In this document: in pieces, positions 52,301 to 60,388 of the stretch
Layout of the letters: the number at the start of each line of letters is the position of its first letter
How positions within the stretch are numbered: position 1 is the stretch's first letter
Translations under genes and position numbers: made by a program
The notes under the pieces: generated by a model
Database searches by the model: none
What the model was told of the DNA's origin: nothing
The model's input: only the letters and a program-made list of their open reading frames with translations
IMG/VR virus record: IMGVR_UViG_3300044293_000613
Coordinates: 1-64,000 of that record
Source of the DNA: a virus
Reading direction: 5' to 3' (one strand)
Length of the DNA stretch: 64,000 nucleotides

Positions 52301-55300
52301 ACCAACAGTTAAATTATTAAAATTCTCTTTTGCTATTTCAATTTCTTTTGCAACTTCTGGCATTATATCTTTAAGTTCTGATATAACATTGTAGACTGCT
52401 AATCCTCCAGCCGCAACTCCTGCAGCTCCAATAGTCATAGGTCCACCGCCTAATGCTGCTGCCGTTCCAACTGCGCCAAGAGTACCAAATGCGCCAGTAA
52501 CACCAGCTCTTGTTGCTCTTCCACCTCTACTAACGTCATCTCCTACGTATTGACTAATAATTCCACCAATAATAGGCGCTGCAATTGTTGCGGCTGCTCC
52601 ATATCTAGAACCAAATCTTCCTATAGCACCGCCAACCCCACCTCTTCGATTAAAATCTACTCTTCTTTCTAATGCTGTACTACCAACGCCTAAAATTGGA
52701 CCTTCTCTAGAAGCTTGTTGGCGATAATTTGCTAAATTAACTGTTGCACTCTCTAGTTGTTTTCTAGCGTTAGAAATAGCTTGTTCATCATTTGCAGAAC
52801 TTCTTTCAATATTTTTTAAATTATTTAAAGCTTTATTTCTCTCTCTTAATAGATCTTTATATTTAATTTGTTCAATTCTTGTTTGTTGTAATGTTGCAGC
52901 TTGCTCTTCTGTTCTACGTTGGCCAAGCAATAAAAGCATTAATGAAGTTGGATCAAAACCTCCTAAACCAACTCCAGCAAAATTAGGTATAAATCCATTT
53001 GTCATCATTCCTTGAATTTTTTTAGAGTTTTGTATAGCATTACTAATTCCTTCTGGATGGTCTCTCATTACTGCTGCAAAATTTGGTTGAGTTTTTCCAT
53101 CTCTTACATAGAGTCCAAGACCCTCTTTATAATCTAAAGTTGGTTTTCCACCAAGACTTTTTTCTGTACTAAAAGCTTTATCTAATGGTGAAAAATTAGG
53201 AATAAAACCTAATGCTTTTTTAGTTTTAGCCTGAGATTTTAATGGATATCCTTGATTAGAAGCAATTTTGTTCGCCATAGATTGAGCCTGATCAGGATTT
53301 AGAGCGTTTTTTACTTCTCCAAATTTAAATTTATTTAAAACTTCTGCGCCTTTAAAAGTTTTAGCAATTCTATTTAATTCATCTTTTGTTAAATCTAATG
53401 GCGCATTAGGATCTTCAACTGCACTGAAAATTGCAGATTTTAATCCTGCTTCAAAAACGCTTCCTATTGCAGCTTCAATAGTAGATCTATTAAAATTTGA
53501 ATCTACATAATTCTTAAATTGACCACTTCTAACTAAATTTTCTGGATTTAAAGCTGCATTATTAATGAATGTATATACTGCGCCTTTTAATTTTTTCTCA
53601 ATATCAGTATATAGTTCTGCTCCTAAACCACCTTTTCCACCTGGAAAACCAAAAGTTGAAAATATAAATTCTGGATTTGGATCTCCTCTCTTTCCCATAT
53701 ATTTATCTGCTGTTGCTTTTGTAGATCCTAAACCAGTTCCTCCAAAAGATGGATAAACAAGTACCGCACCAGTCTGGTTAATTTCATCTTTTGATAAAAC
53801 TCCTTTACCTAAACCAAGTGCTCTAGCCTCTGTTTGAGTTTTATAATAACTCAAAGCGTTATCTTTTACGCTATTTTTTAAAAAAGATCCCCCTTCAGAT
53901 GTTCCGCCGATTAAATACTGCTTAAATGGACTATTTTTTTTATTTAATTCATCGTAAATATTTTTAGAAATTGGGATATATCCTCTTTCAACCATTGCAT
54001 CATAAGAAGCAAAATTAGGAATAAACCCTCTATTTGCATAAGGATCTATACCATATCTACCTTTAAATTTTTGTTTATATGCTTTACCTGCTTCACTATT
54101 CGCTGGTGGCATTATTCCTGGTTGAGAAAGACCAGAAAATTTTTTAACAGTTTCCGCATCATTATATGTGACTCTACCATAATTTGGTATATTCATAGAG
54201 CGAACTTCTCCTGGCATATACCCACCAGATATTGCTCCCATTATTTCTTTATTTGCATTAAAATTAGGTATAAAACCTTGACTTTTATTCCTTGTTGTTG
54301 CTGGGGCAGTAATAACACCTTTTTCTGTAGAAACGACTCCACGAGTAACAAGACCTTTAGTTAATGAAGCAGCAATTGCGTTAGATTGTTGTCTTGCCGC
54401 AGATTGAGCTTGAATAACAGTTAGTATATCTTTTTCAACTTGCAATAATGAAATCTGTTTGTTAACAATATTTTGTACTAATTGTGGATTTTGAGTTAAA
54501 ATACTATTTATCCTTTCTTGAATTTTAGCTTGTTCTTGACCAGCTTTACCAAGTCCTAAAAATGTTTTTGTTGCGTCTGCAGTAAATTTAGTTAAATTAA
54601 TAAATATTTTTGTAAAAACTGCGCCAAGCAATAATAATCCAGGACCTACTATAAAATCACCAATACCTTCTAAAATACCTTTTCCAATTTTATTTCCTAA
54701 ACCACTTCCTCCTTTAAAATCAAAACTTTCTAAAACTCCATTTAAAGTACCGAGAACCCTTTCGATTGCTGGAGCTAATGTCAATGATCCAATATCGCTT
54801 CCAGCTTTTGTTAAATTTGCTATAGTCTTATTAATTAATGCAGATAAAGTTTTATTTAATTCTTCATTTCTTTTTATAGCTTCATCTGTAGCACCGCTAG
54901 ATATCTTTAAAGCGTTACCATATACAGAATATTCCCTACTTAAATCTCCTAAAGCTGCTTTTAAAACGTTTATTTGGAAGACGCCGCCGACCAACTCTGC
55001 AATTTGAGCTTTTTGAGCCGCTCCTAATTGATCGAATTTAGTAGCAAGACCGGTTAAAATTTGAATAGCTGGAGCTGTATTTCCTTGTAAATCTCTAACA
55101 GCAATACCTAAACCTTCTAATTGATCTAACACATCAGTTCTTTGGACTCTAGTGAAAATAGTTTTTAATGAGTTGCCGATAACTGCTCCACCTCGCGCGG
55201 TAGTTTGATTAACACTAGCAACAATAGCTAATAATTGATCGAAACTGACTCCTACATCTTGCGCTGAACTACCAACTCGTTTTAAGGCTTCAGCAAGATC

Positions 55301-55936
55301 TGCAGAACTAACTGCAAATGCAGCATCAACGCTCGCTAATTTATTTACGATTTGAGTAGAATCTAAAGCTGAATTATTAAAAGAATTTATTGAAGCAGTT
55401 AAAGCTTCTACGCTAGAAGCAGCATCAAGACCAGAAAGACGAGCTAAAATTAATGCATCACTTGTTCTCTTTAAAGTTTGTTCAAGACTTAAACCTTGAC
55501 GAGCTAATTCTCCGGCTGCAGTAGCTACTGTTGAAAATGCTTGACCACTATTTTTTGCTATTTCAAAAAGTCGATTTCCAAACTGATCGAGACTTTTTGC
55601 GCTAACGCCTAAAATAACATTAATATCTGCTAAAGATTTCTGTACTTCTATTGTACTTCCAATTAAAGTTATAAAAGCTCTTTGAACATTATATATTGCT
55701 CCTGCAGAGGCACCGAATGCAATAACACGGGCGTTGGATGCATCTAACGATTTTTGGAACTCATTTGCTGCTCCCGTAATTCTACCTAAAGGTTGAGTAA
55801 AAGCTCTAGAATTTATTCCTTGTCCTAAATTAAATCCTCTGCTTTCTAATCTTTTTAAAGCTGCAGATACTTCCCTTTCCATTTGGGAAGTATTAACTGA
55901 TAGATTAATCTGCGCCTCACCTATATTTTGAGCCAT
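46391..55936 (-). CDS. tape measure protein with embedded glucosaminidase domain
   Basis: The 3181-residue protein has the TP901-type tape measure core in its first 370 residues (FQKSLDASNARVIAFGASAGA, SLADINVILGVSAKSLDQFG, GELARQGLSLEQTLKRTSDA, ARGGAVIGNSLKTIFTRVQR). Residues about 2460-2615 resemble a FlgJ/GH73 glucosaminidase (VLAQFALESDYGMSELARFG, then NLAGIKAGGGYKGD) with a candidate catalytic Glu. GFIPNF occurs four times between about residues 550 and 985, and a DDVPAML-GEYV-RK motif occurs near 1712 and 2987. The protein sets tail length and probably helps breach peptidoglycan. Confidence 0.92.
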   Translation of the reverse strand: MAQNIGEAQINLSVNTSQMEREVSAALKRLESRGFNLGQGINSRAFTQPLGRITGAANEFQKSLDASNARVIAFGASAGAIYNVQRAFITLIGSTIEVQKSLADINVILGVSAKSLDQFGNRLFEIAKNSGQAFSTVATAAGELARQGLSLEQTLKRTSDALILARLSGLDAASSVEALTASINSFNNSALDSTQIVNKLASVDAAFAVSSADLAEALKRVGSSAQDVGVSFDQLLAIVASVNQTTARGGAVIGNSLKTIFTRVQRTDVLDQLEGLGIAVRDLQGNTAPAIQILTGLATKFDQLGAAQKAQIAELVGGVFQINVLKAALGDLSREYSVYGNALKISSGATDEAIKRNEELNKTLSALINKTIANLTKAGSDIGSLTLAPAIERVLGTLNGVLESFDFKGGSGLGNKIGKGILEGIGDFIVGPGLLLLGAVFTKIFINLTKFTADATKTFLGLGKAGQEQAKIQERINSILTQNPQLVQNIVNKQISLLQVEKDILTVIQAQSAARQQSNAIAASLTKGLVTRGVVSTEKGVITAPATTRNKSQGFIPNFNANKEIMGAISGGYMPGEVRSMNIPNYGRVTYNDAETVKKFSGLSQPGIMPPANSEAGKAYKQKFKGRYGIDPYANRGFIPNFASYDAMVERGYIPISKNIYDELNKKNSPFKQYLIGGTSEGGSFLKNSVKDNALSYYKTQTEARALGLGKGVLSKDEINQTGAVLVYPSFGGTGLGSTKATADKYMGKRGDPNPEFIFSTFGFPGGKGGLGAELYTDIEKKLKGAVYTFINNAALNPENLVRSGQFKNYVDSNFNRSTIEAAIGSVFEAGLKSAIFSAVEDPNAPLDLTKDELNRIAKTFKGAEVLNKFKFGEVKNALNPDQAQSMANKIASNQGYPLKSQAKTKKALGFIPNFSPLDKAFSTEKSLGGKPTLDYKEGLGLYVRDGKTQPNFAAVMRDHPEGISNAIQNSKKIQGMMTNGFIPNFAGVGLGGFDPTSLMLLLLGQRRTEEQAATLQQTRIEQIKYKDLLRERNKALNNLKNIERSSANDEQAISNARKQLESATVNLANYRQQASREGPILGVGSTALERRVDFNRRGGVGGAIGRFGSRYGAAATIAAPIIGGIISQYVGDDVSRGGRATRAGVTGAFGTLGAVGTAAALGGGPMTIGAAGVAAGGLAVYNVISELKDIMPEVAKEIEIAKENFNNLTVGAQTLNTSLETLNTLEERPDLSTETKVRLIQKANSDIVDGLNQIAMVSPKTAEEVKNLYVQLGNTAELRERINLALAESRGTLNIAESKGAFLKGGMDRAELMDRFGFLTGDKTFRELDKEQKIRFQNLVDQQAKSLETYYEAITEKQLTQEDARKIQNAAENAKQGIASISDGINTLGLPKDQAEALTALIEEGKRDLTPVIEAFIAMENRRIEYENLQNKINQIAATRNITTMEGLSGLLGRTGNVPISPRDLERVRFTDVNQSLQAGVSKGFEQDFTKQYTDLYYQVGNTSTGMKQLEEFTKSYAEIVNKVKDKTMSVNDAFAELKLRSDAITFQTNASKMFSSERAEARQNYFNDLLKQGKLQEGFQPVTSFFDRFGDNAQTTARKINESFANLAENMQTGFEDAFGAFLDGTKTAEDAFRDMALSISQQIIKEQFSIGMRSLLGGLTGGGGFGGTANNSGGLLGGIFNSIFGGGKAKGGLIKKYSGGGYVDGGSGVKDDVPAMLTDGEYVLRKSAVNKYGINALNMLNQGGMIKGYSTGAKVTAESLPLSMNKQLNQQLYGITRLQGGIKANIPGTLAGGFRLKTLYDISDRTISGFIQSAANQYGQPWNQFNSGNTVARGFMLADPSVSVKGEPLGGMMASPRVKIGSQYGSTITSSAGGRAAEANPSRVLPMFKGVQQGSIRQAALYGVNPAQTPIYGNFGIEDKTPALFKGKNLTMSQFKYLEGKYSILDDEKGLSYPKTAGGMGAKPPKNLPDWVRLKPLQQARARAYQGLHDTSSPFDPSKVRAALGENIQFGVKSSEMASPEVLLPKIAKPYARLVGDSTKAIPVSQHPLLKSLMRYQDKITRFGSPLLKTGVKMLGVAGGIFGNLDLFDQWMAEQGYYPFPGGGDNILSKGGRIRGYATGGSINSLLVNQYDFYGVQGERLTRPFTDEAFKTTVNAPEELANVPALTGRFNISDLLSTRAITDENNPMNALRSERFMGMQNYQQQVSNFKTSYNEQMRQVEEMRRKAQEEANRINSERMAAYNRQVTQGFIGGLLGVGMGLFGSMASVGKFGSGLGSLFGGGGGGGSIGNTFLGFFQDIGKTVMGSIGQYSGMQTSIPGLTDEQTKEIKRQVEMGQLSGFRDPFAKQMQLLPQYGPGAGGIGFGPGGFQMMGGAPSSTYQGLAFNVGLGAPAGYKTYTQNAAQDYFMMFARPVDPLFYARGNVAPILTNPYEQIFGQAAAGRYAIGGKVKGYRTGADVKKQAFVDQNYPIAFLIAQKLGTTPEAVLAQFALESDYGMSELARFGFNLAGIKAGGGYKGDTITLPANADERARGELSPNVYRKYKDLNEFTEDFIQFMKKPRYKEALGVTDVAKRADILARQGYAGKLPEGAYATKVAGTAKALRSYLPQARSTLPISIDPEGIATTGGGPKGTFPAMPQVSIAGLPPELQRQVDLGFLTPEAAKKAMQSPQGVVNMPFPSRSTMPMPAFPISTPQIAGTNPPVVTAGTSLPARTQISRLYENPRRYARGAPQALSIPEIPVDLPQPWETVGKPWEVVTDAIKRLYPNGFPGYPGKPGIPPSNRAMMQPPKAYKPGGLPSSQKVTKQDFNPFADPEFAEEYQKNLADLIKQEELAPQDLYRAVGALMDTKNVTNLEKGLQARFSSFYTNQPYNRLLLGTDPMAFMGKSSYGQLGFNNYLNYLGFTGSTTGQLGSFKFPRTPNALSPFAFGSRYFGGFGNFGGANYGFSSSTGIPFSNWFSTGSRLGITPSWASRATGGMIYGGTSTKDDVPAMLMGGEYVIRKDVVDRMGELFFNRLNRGQVQGFAEGGPVGTSLPSIGLGGEQNNQDNSRAQFVDAMTKLLKSLDQLNRTVEDQTKEMKDKTETEATVTDTTQAGGVTNNITISVNVDQNGQTSQDKKDESQDSEGNDMNDQEKFKKTMERSRILAELLRQQILKVIVEEQRPGGVLYQGSKGRDLGR

Positions 55937-55954
55937 AATGCCTTTTTCCTATAA

Positions 55955-55964
55955 CAAATTACAC
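55955..55964 (-). promoter_or_regulatory. late element GTGTAATTTG before tape measure
   Basis: GTGTAATTTG on the minus strand, 18 bases before the tape measure ATG, with TAGGAAAAAGG as ribosome binding site in between. Same layout as the other late leaders. Confidence 0.5.
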
Positions 55965-56004
55965 ATTTATTGTAAAAATATTAGGTTAGTATATAATATT
56001 TCTC

Positions 56005-57018
56005 TTATAATCCATGCAATTTTATAAGATCTTGCATGTCTAATTTTCCACCTTTTTTACTAGCTTCTTTGGCTAAATCTATTGTATTGGATGTATCTTT
56101 TTCCTCTTTAATACCCAAACGCTTTAAGTCTTCAGTTGTAGCCCCTACAATAGAAGTTGCTATATTATCTTTTTGGCTTATTTTACTATTCTTGTTTAAT
56201 ACTTCCTCTACATTTTTTGAGCCTTCGAACCATTCTATAAGTTTATCTGGATCTTGGGTTAAATAATCTGGAGGTCTAGTTTTAGCGTTTTGTATGATAT
56301 TTTTAAAATACCTTCCATAACTAAATAATTCAATTTGATAAAAACTTAATTCAACCAAAGGTTTGCCATAGAATATATAAGGATCATCTTGACTAAGATA
56401 AAATATATTAGAAAAATATCCTGCTAAACTTATCTTTTTTAAATTTAAATCATTAAATTTATCATTTACTTCATTATAATTTTTTATTAAATTAACTATA
56501 TCTTTATTATCTAACTCTTCATAATCTACTTCGCTAAAGAATTTATCTTTTAGGTCTTCAGATTTATATAAAGACATATACATATAATATTCATTAATTT
56601 TTTTAGCGGTATATTCTTCCGCTGTAAATCCTATTAGAGCTTTCTTGTCCATTTCTAAAGCTTTTAACTCGGTTTCATTTTTATCAATTTCTGCACCTAT
56701 CTGATCTAATTGCGATTTAAGAAATAATTTACTTTTAGTAGATTTTAAGTTGAGAATAAACTTTTTAAGTTCAGATATCTTTTTATTTTTAGACTCTTCC
56801 CAAAGACCTTCTTTGATTAGATATTCTTCTTGTTCTTGATGCGTGGGCAAACCCATACTCTTGGCTTTCTCTAAAAACTGCTGATTATATATATCAATCT
56901 CAGCAGAATCCTGATTGTTGATATGTTTGAAAAATAAAGTGCCAGTCCCATTGATATTCTTTTTAGAATATCCTTTGATTATTTCAGAAAAAATAATCTT
57001 TAGATTTGATCCTATCAT
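56005..57018 (-). CDS. tail-module protein of unknown function, possible second chaperone
   Basis: The 337-residue protein has a coiled-coil central region (LKSQLDQIGAEIDKNETELKAL), an aromatic domain (DDPYIFYGKPLVELSFYQIELF) and an acidic/basic C-terminus. It occupies the place of the lambda gpT-type extension, between the gpG-like gene and the tape measure, and starts by ATGA overlap with the former. A programmed frameshift between them is unlikely, since a TGA stands in its frame directly before the ATG. A role in tape measure chaperoning is inferred from position only. Confidence 0.55.
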   Translation of the reverse strand: MIGSNLKIIFSEIIKGYSKKNINGTGTLFFKHINNQDSAEIDIYNQQFLEKAKSMGLPTHQEQEEYLIKEGLWEESKNKKISELKKFILNLKSTKSKLFLKSQLDQIGAEIDKNETELKALEMDKKALIGFTAEEYTAKKINEYYMYMSLYKSEDLKDKFFSEVDYEELDNKDIVNLIKNYNEVNDKFNDLNLKKISLAGYFSNIFYLSQDDPYIFYGKPLVELSFYQIELFSYGRYFKNIIQNAKTRPPDYLTQDPDKLIEWFEGSKNVEEVLNKNSKISQKDNIATSIVGATTEDLKRLGIKEEKDTSNTIDLAKEASKKGGKLDMQDLIKLHGL

Positions 57019-57803
57019 TCATTTGAGCCGGTTTTTGCCTCGGGTTTGATTTCTTCAGTAGGATTTTCAAAAGCTATAGTTGCAAGCTTTTCAAACTCTT
57101 CTTGAGAAGATGCTCGGCCTACATACCAAAAGCTTACGAAGTAAGCAAGTTTACGACAAACAAGAGCTTCAAAATCAGTTCCGTTTTCTTCCATATGATC
57201 ATAAATTCTTAGTTTACTTTCATAAAATCCATCTCCAAAAAATGGATACTCTTCGCCTTTATCATTTAATCCATAAGCTAGTTGCAATACCCACCATAAA
57301 ATAGTTTTATTTCTAGCTCTATTTTCAGCGGTTTGATCAAACAAGCTAGCTTGAGCAGTTTCAAAATCTTGAATTTCAGTCCTAAGTTCTGTAAGCTCAT
57401 TGATTACTTCTTTGTATCTTATATTTTCTGCTTCTGTTCTTTCTGATTCATCTTTAATGCTTAATTTTTGAAATTCATTCTGCTTTTCAAACATGCTAAC
57501 ATAAAGCGTAGCGTATGCATTTTTTTCCTCCTCACTAAGAACTCCTCCATCATTTGTGAATCTTTTAGATAGTAGAGCTCTAGTTAGCAATCCGGCTTTA
57601 ATCCCTTCTGATAAGCGAACTCCATAAAATAATTCCGCCTCATCAAAAAGCGCACGCGTTGGTTTGCGAAGAAAGATTTTAACCTGTTCTTTTTTTTTAA
57701 CTTTTTTAGTAGTTTTTATTTCTTCACCTTTTTCATTTTTAGAGATTTCAATTTCTTCAACTTCAACCTCTTTTGGCACCACAAATTCAAATAGCTTTTT
57801 CAT
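57015..57803 (-). CDS. putative tail assembly chaperone (gpG-like position)
   Basis: I use the ATG at 57803 (262 residues), since the alternative at 57821 is a TTG lying inside the apparent ribosome binding site AAAGGGATAAGGA. The protein starts KKLFEFVVPKEVEVEEIEIS, has a charged helical core (FRKP-like KIFLRKPTRALFDEAELFYG, then NEFQKLSIKDESERTEAEN) and a Trp-rich segment (KTILWWVLQLAYGLNDKGEEY). Small helical proteins encoded between tail tube and tape measure are usually tail assembly chaperones that coat the tape. No direct family match is claimed. Confidence 0.55.
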   Translation of the reverse strand: MKKLFEFVVPKEVEVEEIEISKNEKGEEIKTTKKVKKKEQVKIFLRKPTRALFDEAELFYGVRLSEGIKAGLLTRALLSKRFTNDGGVLSEEEKNAYATLYVSMFEKQNEFQKLSIKDESERTEAENIRYKEVINELTELRTEIQDFETAQASLFDQTAENRARNKTILWWVLQLAYGLNDKGEEYPFFGDGFYESKLRIYDHMEENGTDFEALVCRKLAYFVSFWYVGRASSQEEFEKLATIAFENPTEEIKPEAKTGSNE

Positions 57804-58062
57804 ATTCCTTATCCCTTTCAATTGATTCTATATATTTTTTAACTTTTTTAAATTGCACCCTACCACCTAGTAAGGATATAAATTTATTTTGTTTTTCCTT
57901 GTTCCATTTATCATAATTTTTACTTAAAAAGTTTGGGTTTGTTACTACTTCAAAAGTAGGTCTTAGTACTCCATACTCTTTAAGAGATCTCTGAATTGAT
58001 TGCAATTCAAGATTATTACGAATAACAGCTTCTTCTGAAAACTTAAAAATCATCTTTCTCAT
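57787..58062 (-). CDS. small tail-module protein
   Basis: Ninety-one residues, basic and helical (RNNLELQSIQRSLKEYGVLR, then KWNKEKQNKFISLLGG). It starts by ATGA overlap with the preceding gene and overlaps the next by 17 bases. Lies in the tail chaperone interval between tube and tape measure. Function not recognised. Confidence 0.5.
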   Translation of the reverse strand: MRKMIFKFSEEAVIRNNLELQSIQRSLKEYGVLRPTFEVVTNPNFLSKNYDKWNKEKQNKFISLLGGRVQFKKVKKYIESIERDKEYEKAI

Positions 58063-58289
58063 TTTAAATTAAAATCAAATTTTTCTAATTCTTCCTCTAT
58101 TTCACGAATTGTATCATTGCCGTGATCAAGTATTCTTTTACGATATTTTTGATATGATTCATTATCCATATTATAGTTAGAATTTACAGTATCTTCAAGA
58201 ATAAAAAGACAATGCTTATATAAATTTGTTACTTTTCTACGAAATTGGAATAATACATATTCCCTTAATTTAGGGTCACCTTTTTCCAT
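58059..58289 (-). CDS. small tail-module protein, first after tail tube
   Basis: Seventy-six residues, mostly helical and charged (REYVLFQFRRKVTNLYKHCL, then RILDHGNDTIREIEEELEKF). It has its own late element and a double Shine-Dalgarno AAGGAAAAAGG, placed directly after the tail tube terminator. Likely a tail assembly factor by position. Family unknown. Confidence 0.5.
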   Translation of the reverse strand: MEKGDPKLREYVLFQFRRKVTNLYKHCLFILEDTVNSNYNMDNESYQKYRKRILDHGNDTIREIEEELEKFDFNLK

Positions 58290-58313
58290 AATATTTAACC
58301 TTTTTCCTTACTT

Positions 58314-58323
58314 TATATTACAC
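58314..58323 (-). promoter_or_regulatory. late element GTGTAATATA before 58289
   Basis: GTGTAATATA on the minus strand, 24 bases before the ATG at 58289, with AAGGAAAAAGG between. It begins only a few bases beyond the tail tube terminator. TTGACG inside the terminator stem lies 16 bases from TAATAT, so a sigma-70 reading is also possible for this copy. Confidence 0.5.
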
Positions 58324-58331
58324 TAAAAAAA

Positions 58332-58361
58332 TACCCCGTCAAGGATTAACCTGACGGGGTA
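58332..58361 (-). terminator. intrinsic terminator after tail tube gene
   Basis: A perfect 10-base-pair GC-rich stem (TACCCCGTCA with TGACGGGGTA) with a 10-base loop, followed on the minus strand by ATTTTTTT. It lies just past the stop of the tail tube gene. It would isolate the abundant tube message from the downstream chaperone and tape genes. It is the strongest terminator in the window. Confidence 0.9.
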
Positions 58362-58380
58362 TATAATATATAACTATTTA

Positions 58381-59472
58381 CTATTCTTTTACACCGCTCA
58401 TAAACAAGCCACGATCCGTTTGATTTGGACCACCGATTTGTGTAGAGAAGTTTAATGTAACCGATTTGTTATCACCGATAGAACTACTAAACTCTTGACT
58501 ATCAAGTTTTGCTTTTTCTAGTTTGTAAGAAACTTGATTTGCAGAAGTTGTTGGGTTCTTGATGTTAATTTGTAGATTATAATCTTTGTCTGCGCCAATG
58601 ATATCAGCAAGATTACCAGTTGTTAGATCTCCAACAAGAGCGTCTATAGAGAGCGAAACAGTGACTGGGAATGTAATCTCTCTTGCAAATGCGAACTTAC
58701 TTCCTAACTTCTGGAGTGGCTCACGAGCAAGATCAAAGTTTAATGTGTAGCTTTGTATTTTTGCATCAGAGATTTTAACGCCACCCTCATCATAACCAAG
58801 TTCAAATGTGATATCGCCTGGGCGAAGAGCGCTTACGCCAGTAGCGCCAACAGATGAAGAGACTGGGTTTAATGCATATTGTTTTGTAGTAATTTTACTT
58901 CCGTCTGTTGATAGAACAGCTGGAATGTGATTACCTGTAACGCCATTATCAAATGACATATTTAAACCTTCAACATTAACTGTTACAGTTGGGAAATTAC
59001 CAATAGAGCCCTCTGTTGAATATGAGGTTAAGAAACCATTTCCGATACAAATAACGTTTTGATTGCTTGCGCCTGCTCCTACTCCAAGAGCATCTGTTCC
59101 TTCGGATACAGTACGGATGAAGTAATTCTTTTCGTCTTGAGTCTTATTGAGGATTCCAGAGATACATGTAACATCAAACGAATCCAATGGAGCAAAACCT
59201 AACAATTCTTCGTTAGCGAAACTGTTAAGTAGATAACTGAAGTCAAGCGATACAGTTGGGGATTCTAGAATAACGCGGTCTATAGCTGCTAATTCGCCAA
59301 ATTGATTAACGTCTTGACGAGTGATGTTGAAACTATAATTTGCAGTTTGAATACGATGCAATTGATTAACTAGATTATCACCTGTATTACCGGAGCTAAA
59401 ATGATCGCCAGTAGCTGGGGTTGGACCAACGTAAAGCGCTTCAGATTGATAAATAATTCTATTTCTTGGCAT
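58381..59472 (-). CDS. major tail tube protein
   Basis: The 363-residue protein begins PRNRIIYQSEALYVGPTPAT and is a beta-rich structural protein with segments like YSFNITRQDVNQFGELAAID and SPTVSLDFSYLLNSFANEELL, which fit a tail tube subunit of siphophages. The second half (FELGYDEGGVKISDAKIQSY, then VSLSIDALVGDLTTG) resembles a repeated tube-type barrel. It has a strong AGGAG, its own late element and the best terminator in the window, and its codons are less AT-biased than neighbours, all as expected for a major virion protein. It sits between head-tail connectors and chaperone genes. Confidence 0.75.
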   Translation of the reverse strand: MPRNRIIYQSEALYVGPTPATGDHFSSGNTGDNLVNQLHRIQTANYSFNITRQDVNQFGELAAIDRVILESPTVSLDFSYLLNSFANEELLGFAPLDSFDVTCISGILNKTQDEKNYFIRTVSEGTDALGVGAGASNQNVICIGNGFLTSYSTEGSIGNFPTVTVNVEGLNMSFDNGVTGNHIPAVLSTDGSKITTKQYALNPVSSSVGATGVSALRPGDITFELGYDEGGVKISDAKIQSYTLNFDLAREPLQKLGSKFAFAREITFPVTVSLSIDALVGDLTTGNLADIIGADKDYNLQINIKNPTTSANQVSYKLEKAKLDSQEFSSSIGDNKSVTLNFSTQIGGPNQTDRGLFMSGVKE

Positions 59473-59495
59473 ATTAAAATTCTCCTATATTTACT

Positions 59496-59505
59496 TTAAT
59501 TACAC
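59496..59505 (-). promoter_or_regulatory. late element GTGTAATTAA before tail tube gene
   Basis: GTGTAATTAA on the minus strand, 23 bases before the ATG, with AGGAG between. Just upstream the 11-base sequence AAAAAATAAGT is repeated twice, with TATAAATA between the copies. The second copy runs directly into the late element. Confidence 0.5.
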
Positions 59506-59536
59506 TTATTTTTTGATATTTATACTTATTTTTTAT

Positions 59537-60388
59537 TTATGATCTTGGGTATCTATATATTTCAAGCTCAAAATCAATAAAAGATGATATTGCATCTGGG
59601 TTAAGATCTTGATATTGACTTCTATTAGCCACATTTTTGCTAATATATATATTTTTTATATATACGCTATTAGAGCTACCAGCTCTGCCTGTGGTTAAAA
59701 GATCATAATTATAGCCAGATTTTAAGCCATTTAAGCTATTAAAGGGCATTTCATTTGGCTGAATAAGAGGGATATATGTACGGACCACATCTTTAAATAT
59801 GCTAGTTACTGCATCCATACTAAATATAGAGTCTGATATTACTATAGCTCTTACATTAATGTTGGTGCTATCTAAACCACCAAAAGCAAGAGGCTCATTG
59901 TTGCCACCATTATTTTTAAGATATATTGCAGGATAAGTTTGAGCATTAATTGGTAATCCTGTGGGGCTTTCTATAGTTTTTGGATTTAAATTAAATTTAG
60001 TTTCAAATAAAATCTTTTCTTCATTTTCATTAGTAAGATATACGCCATAGTCTTTAACAGCATATGCTCCACTTATTGTATGAGATGATTGATCGCTATC
60101 AAAATATAATTGTCCTTGATCTGCATTTATAGCCACAAGACCACTTTGACCAGTAGTAATAAATGTATTATTAATATAAACTCCACTTATAATATTAGAT
60201 TCAGTTATAGATTCATCTCTTACTAGATTTCTAAATGGTGCACCATAAGTATAATAACCATTATATATATTTGTAATAGGATAGAAATTACTGACATGAT
60301 TAGAAAATGCTTCACCTTTTTTGACCAATGTATGATCAAACCAAAGAATCATGCTGCTCATTAAAACATTTTCAAATTGTGGTTTCAT
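59537..60388 (-). CDS. virion structural protein upstream of tail tube, unknown
   Basis: The 283-residue protein starts MKPQFENVLMSSMILWFDHTL and is beta-rich with many aromatic residues. It has no enzymatic motif. The position between the gp10-like protein and the tube gene is where tail terminator or tail completion proteins are found, so that role is possible. The start codon overlaps the previous gene by four bases. Confidence 0.5.
   Translation of the reverse strand: MKPQFENVLMSSMILWFDHTLVKKGEAFSNHVSNFYPITNIYNGYYTYGAPFRNLVRDESITESNIISGVYINNTFITTGQSGLVAINADQGQLYFDSDQSSHTISGAYAVKDYGVYLTNENEEKILFETKFNLNPKTIESPTGLPINAQTYPAIYLKNNGGNNEPLAFGGLDSTNINVRAIVISDSIFSMDAVTSIFKDVVRTYIPLIQPNEMPFNSLNGLKSGYNYDLLTTGRAGSSNSVYIKNIYISKNVANRSQYQDLNPDAISSFIDFELEIYRYPRS

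Noticed and set aside
54071-54364. Aromatic/Cys-rich plus-strand frame inside the tape measure gene
   Set aside because: Composition is that of an antisense reading of coding DNA, and the opposite strand encodes the clear tape measure core.
57010-57060. Programmed -1 frameshift joining the two chaperone-like genes, as in lambda G/GT
   Set aside because: In the frame of the downstream gene a TGA stands directly before its ATG, so a shift upstream would terminate at once. The ATGA overlap explains the coupling.
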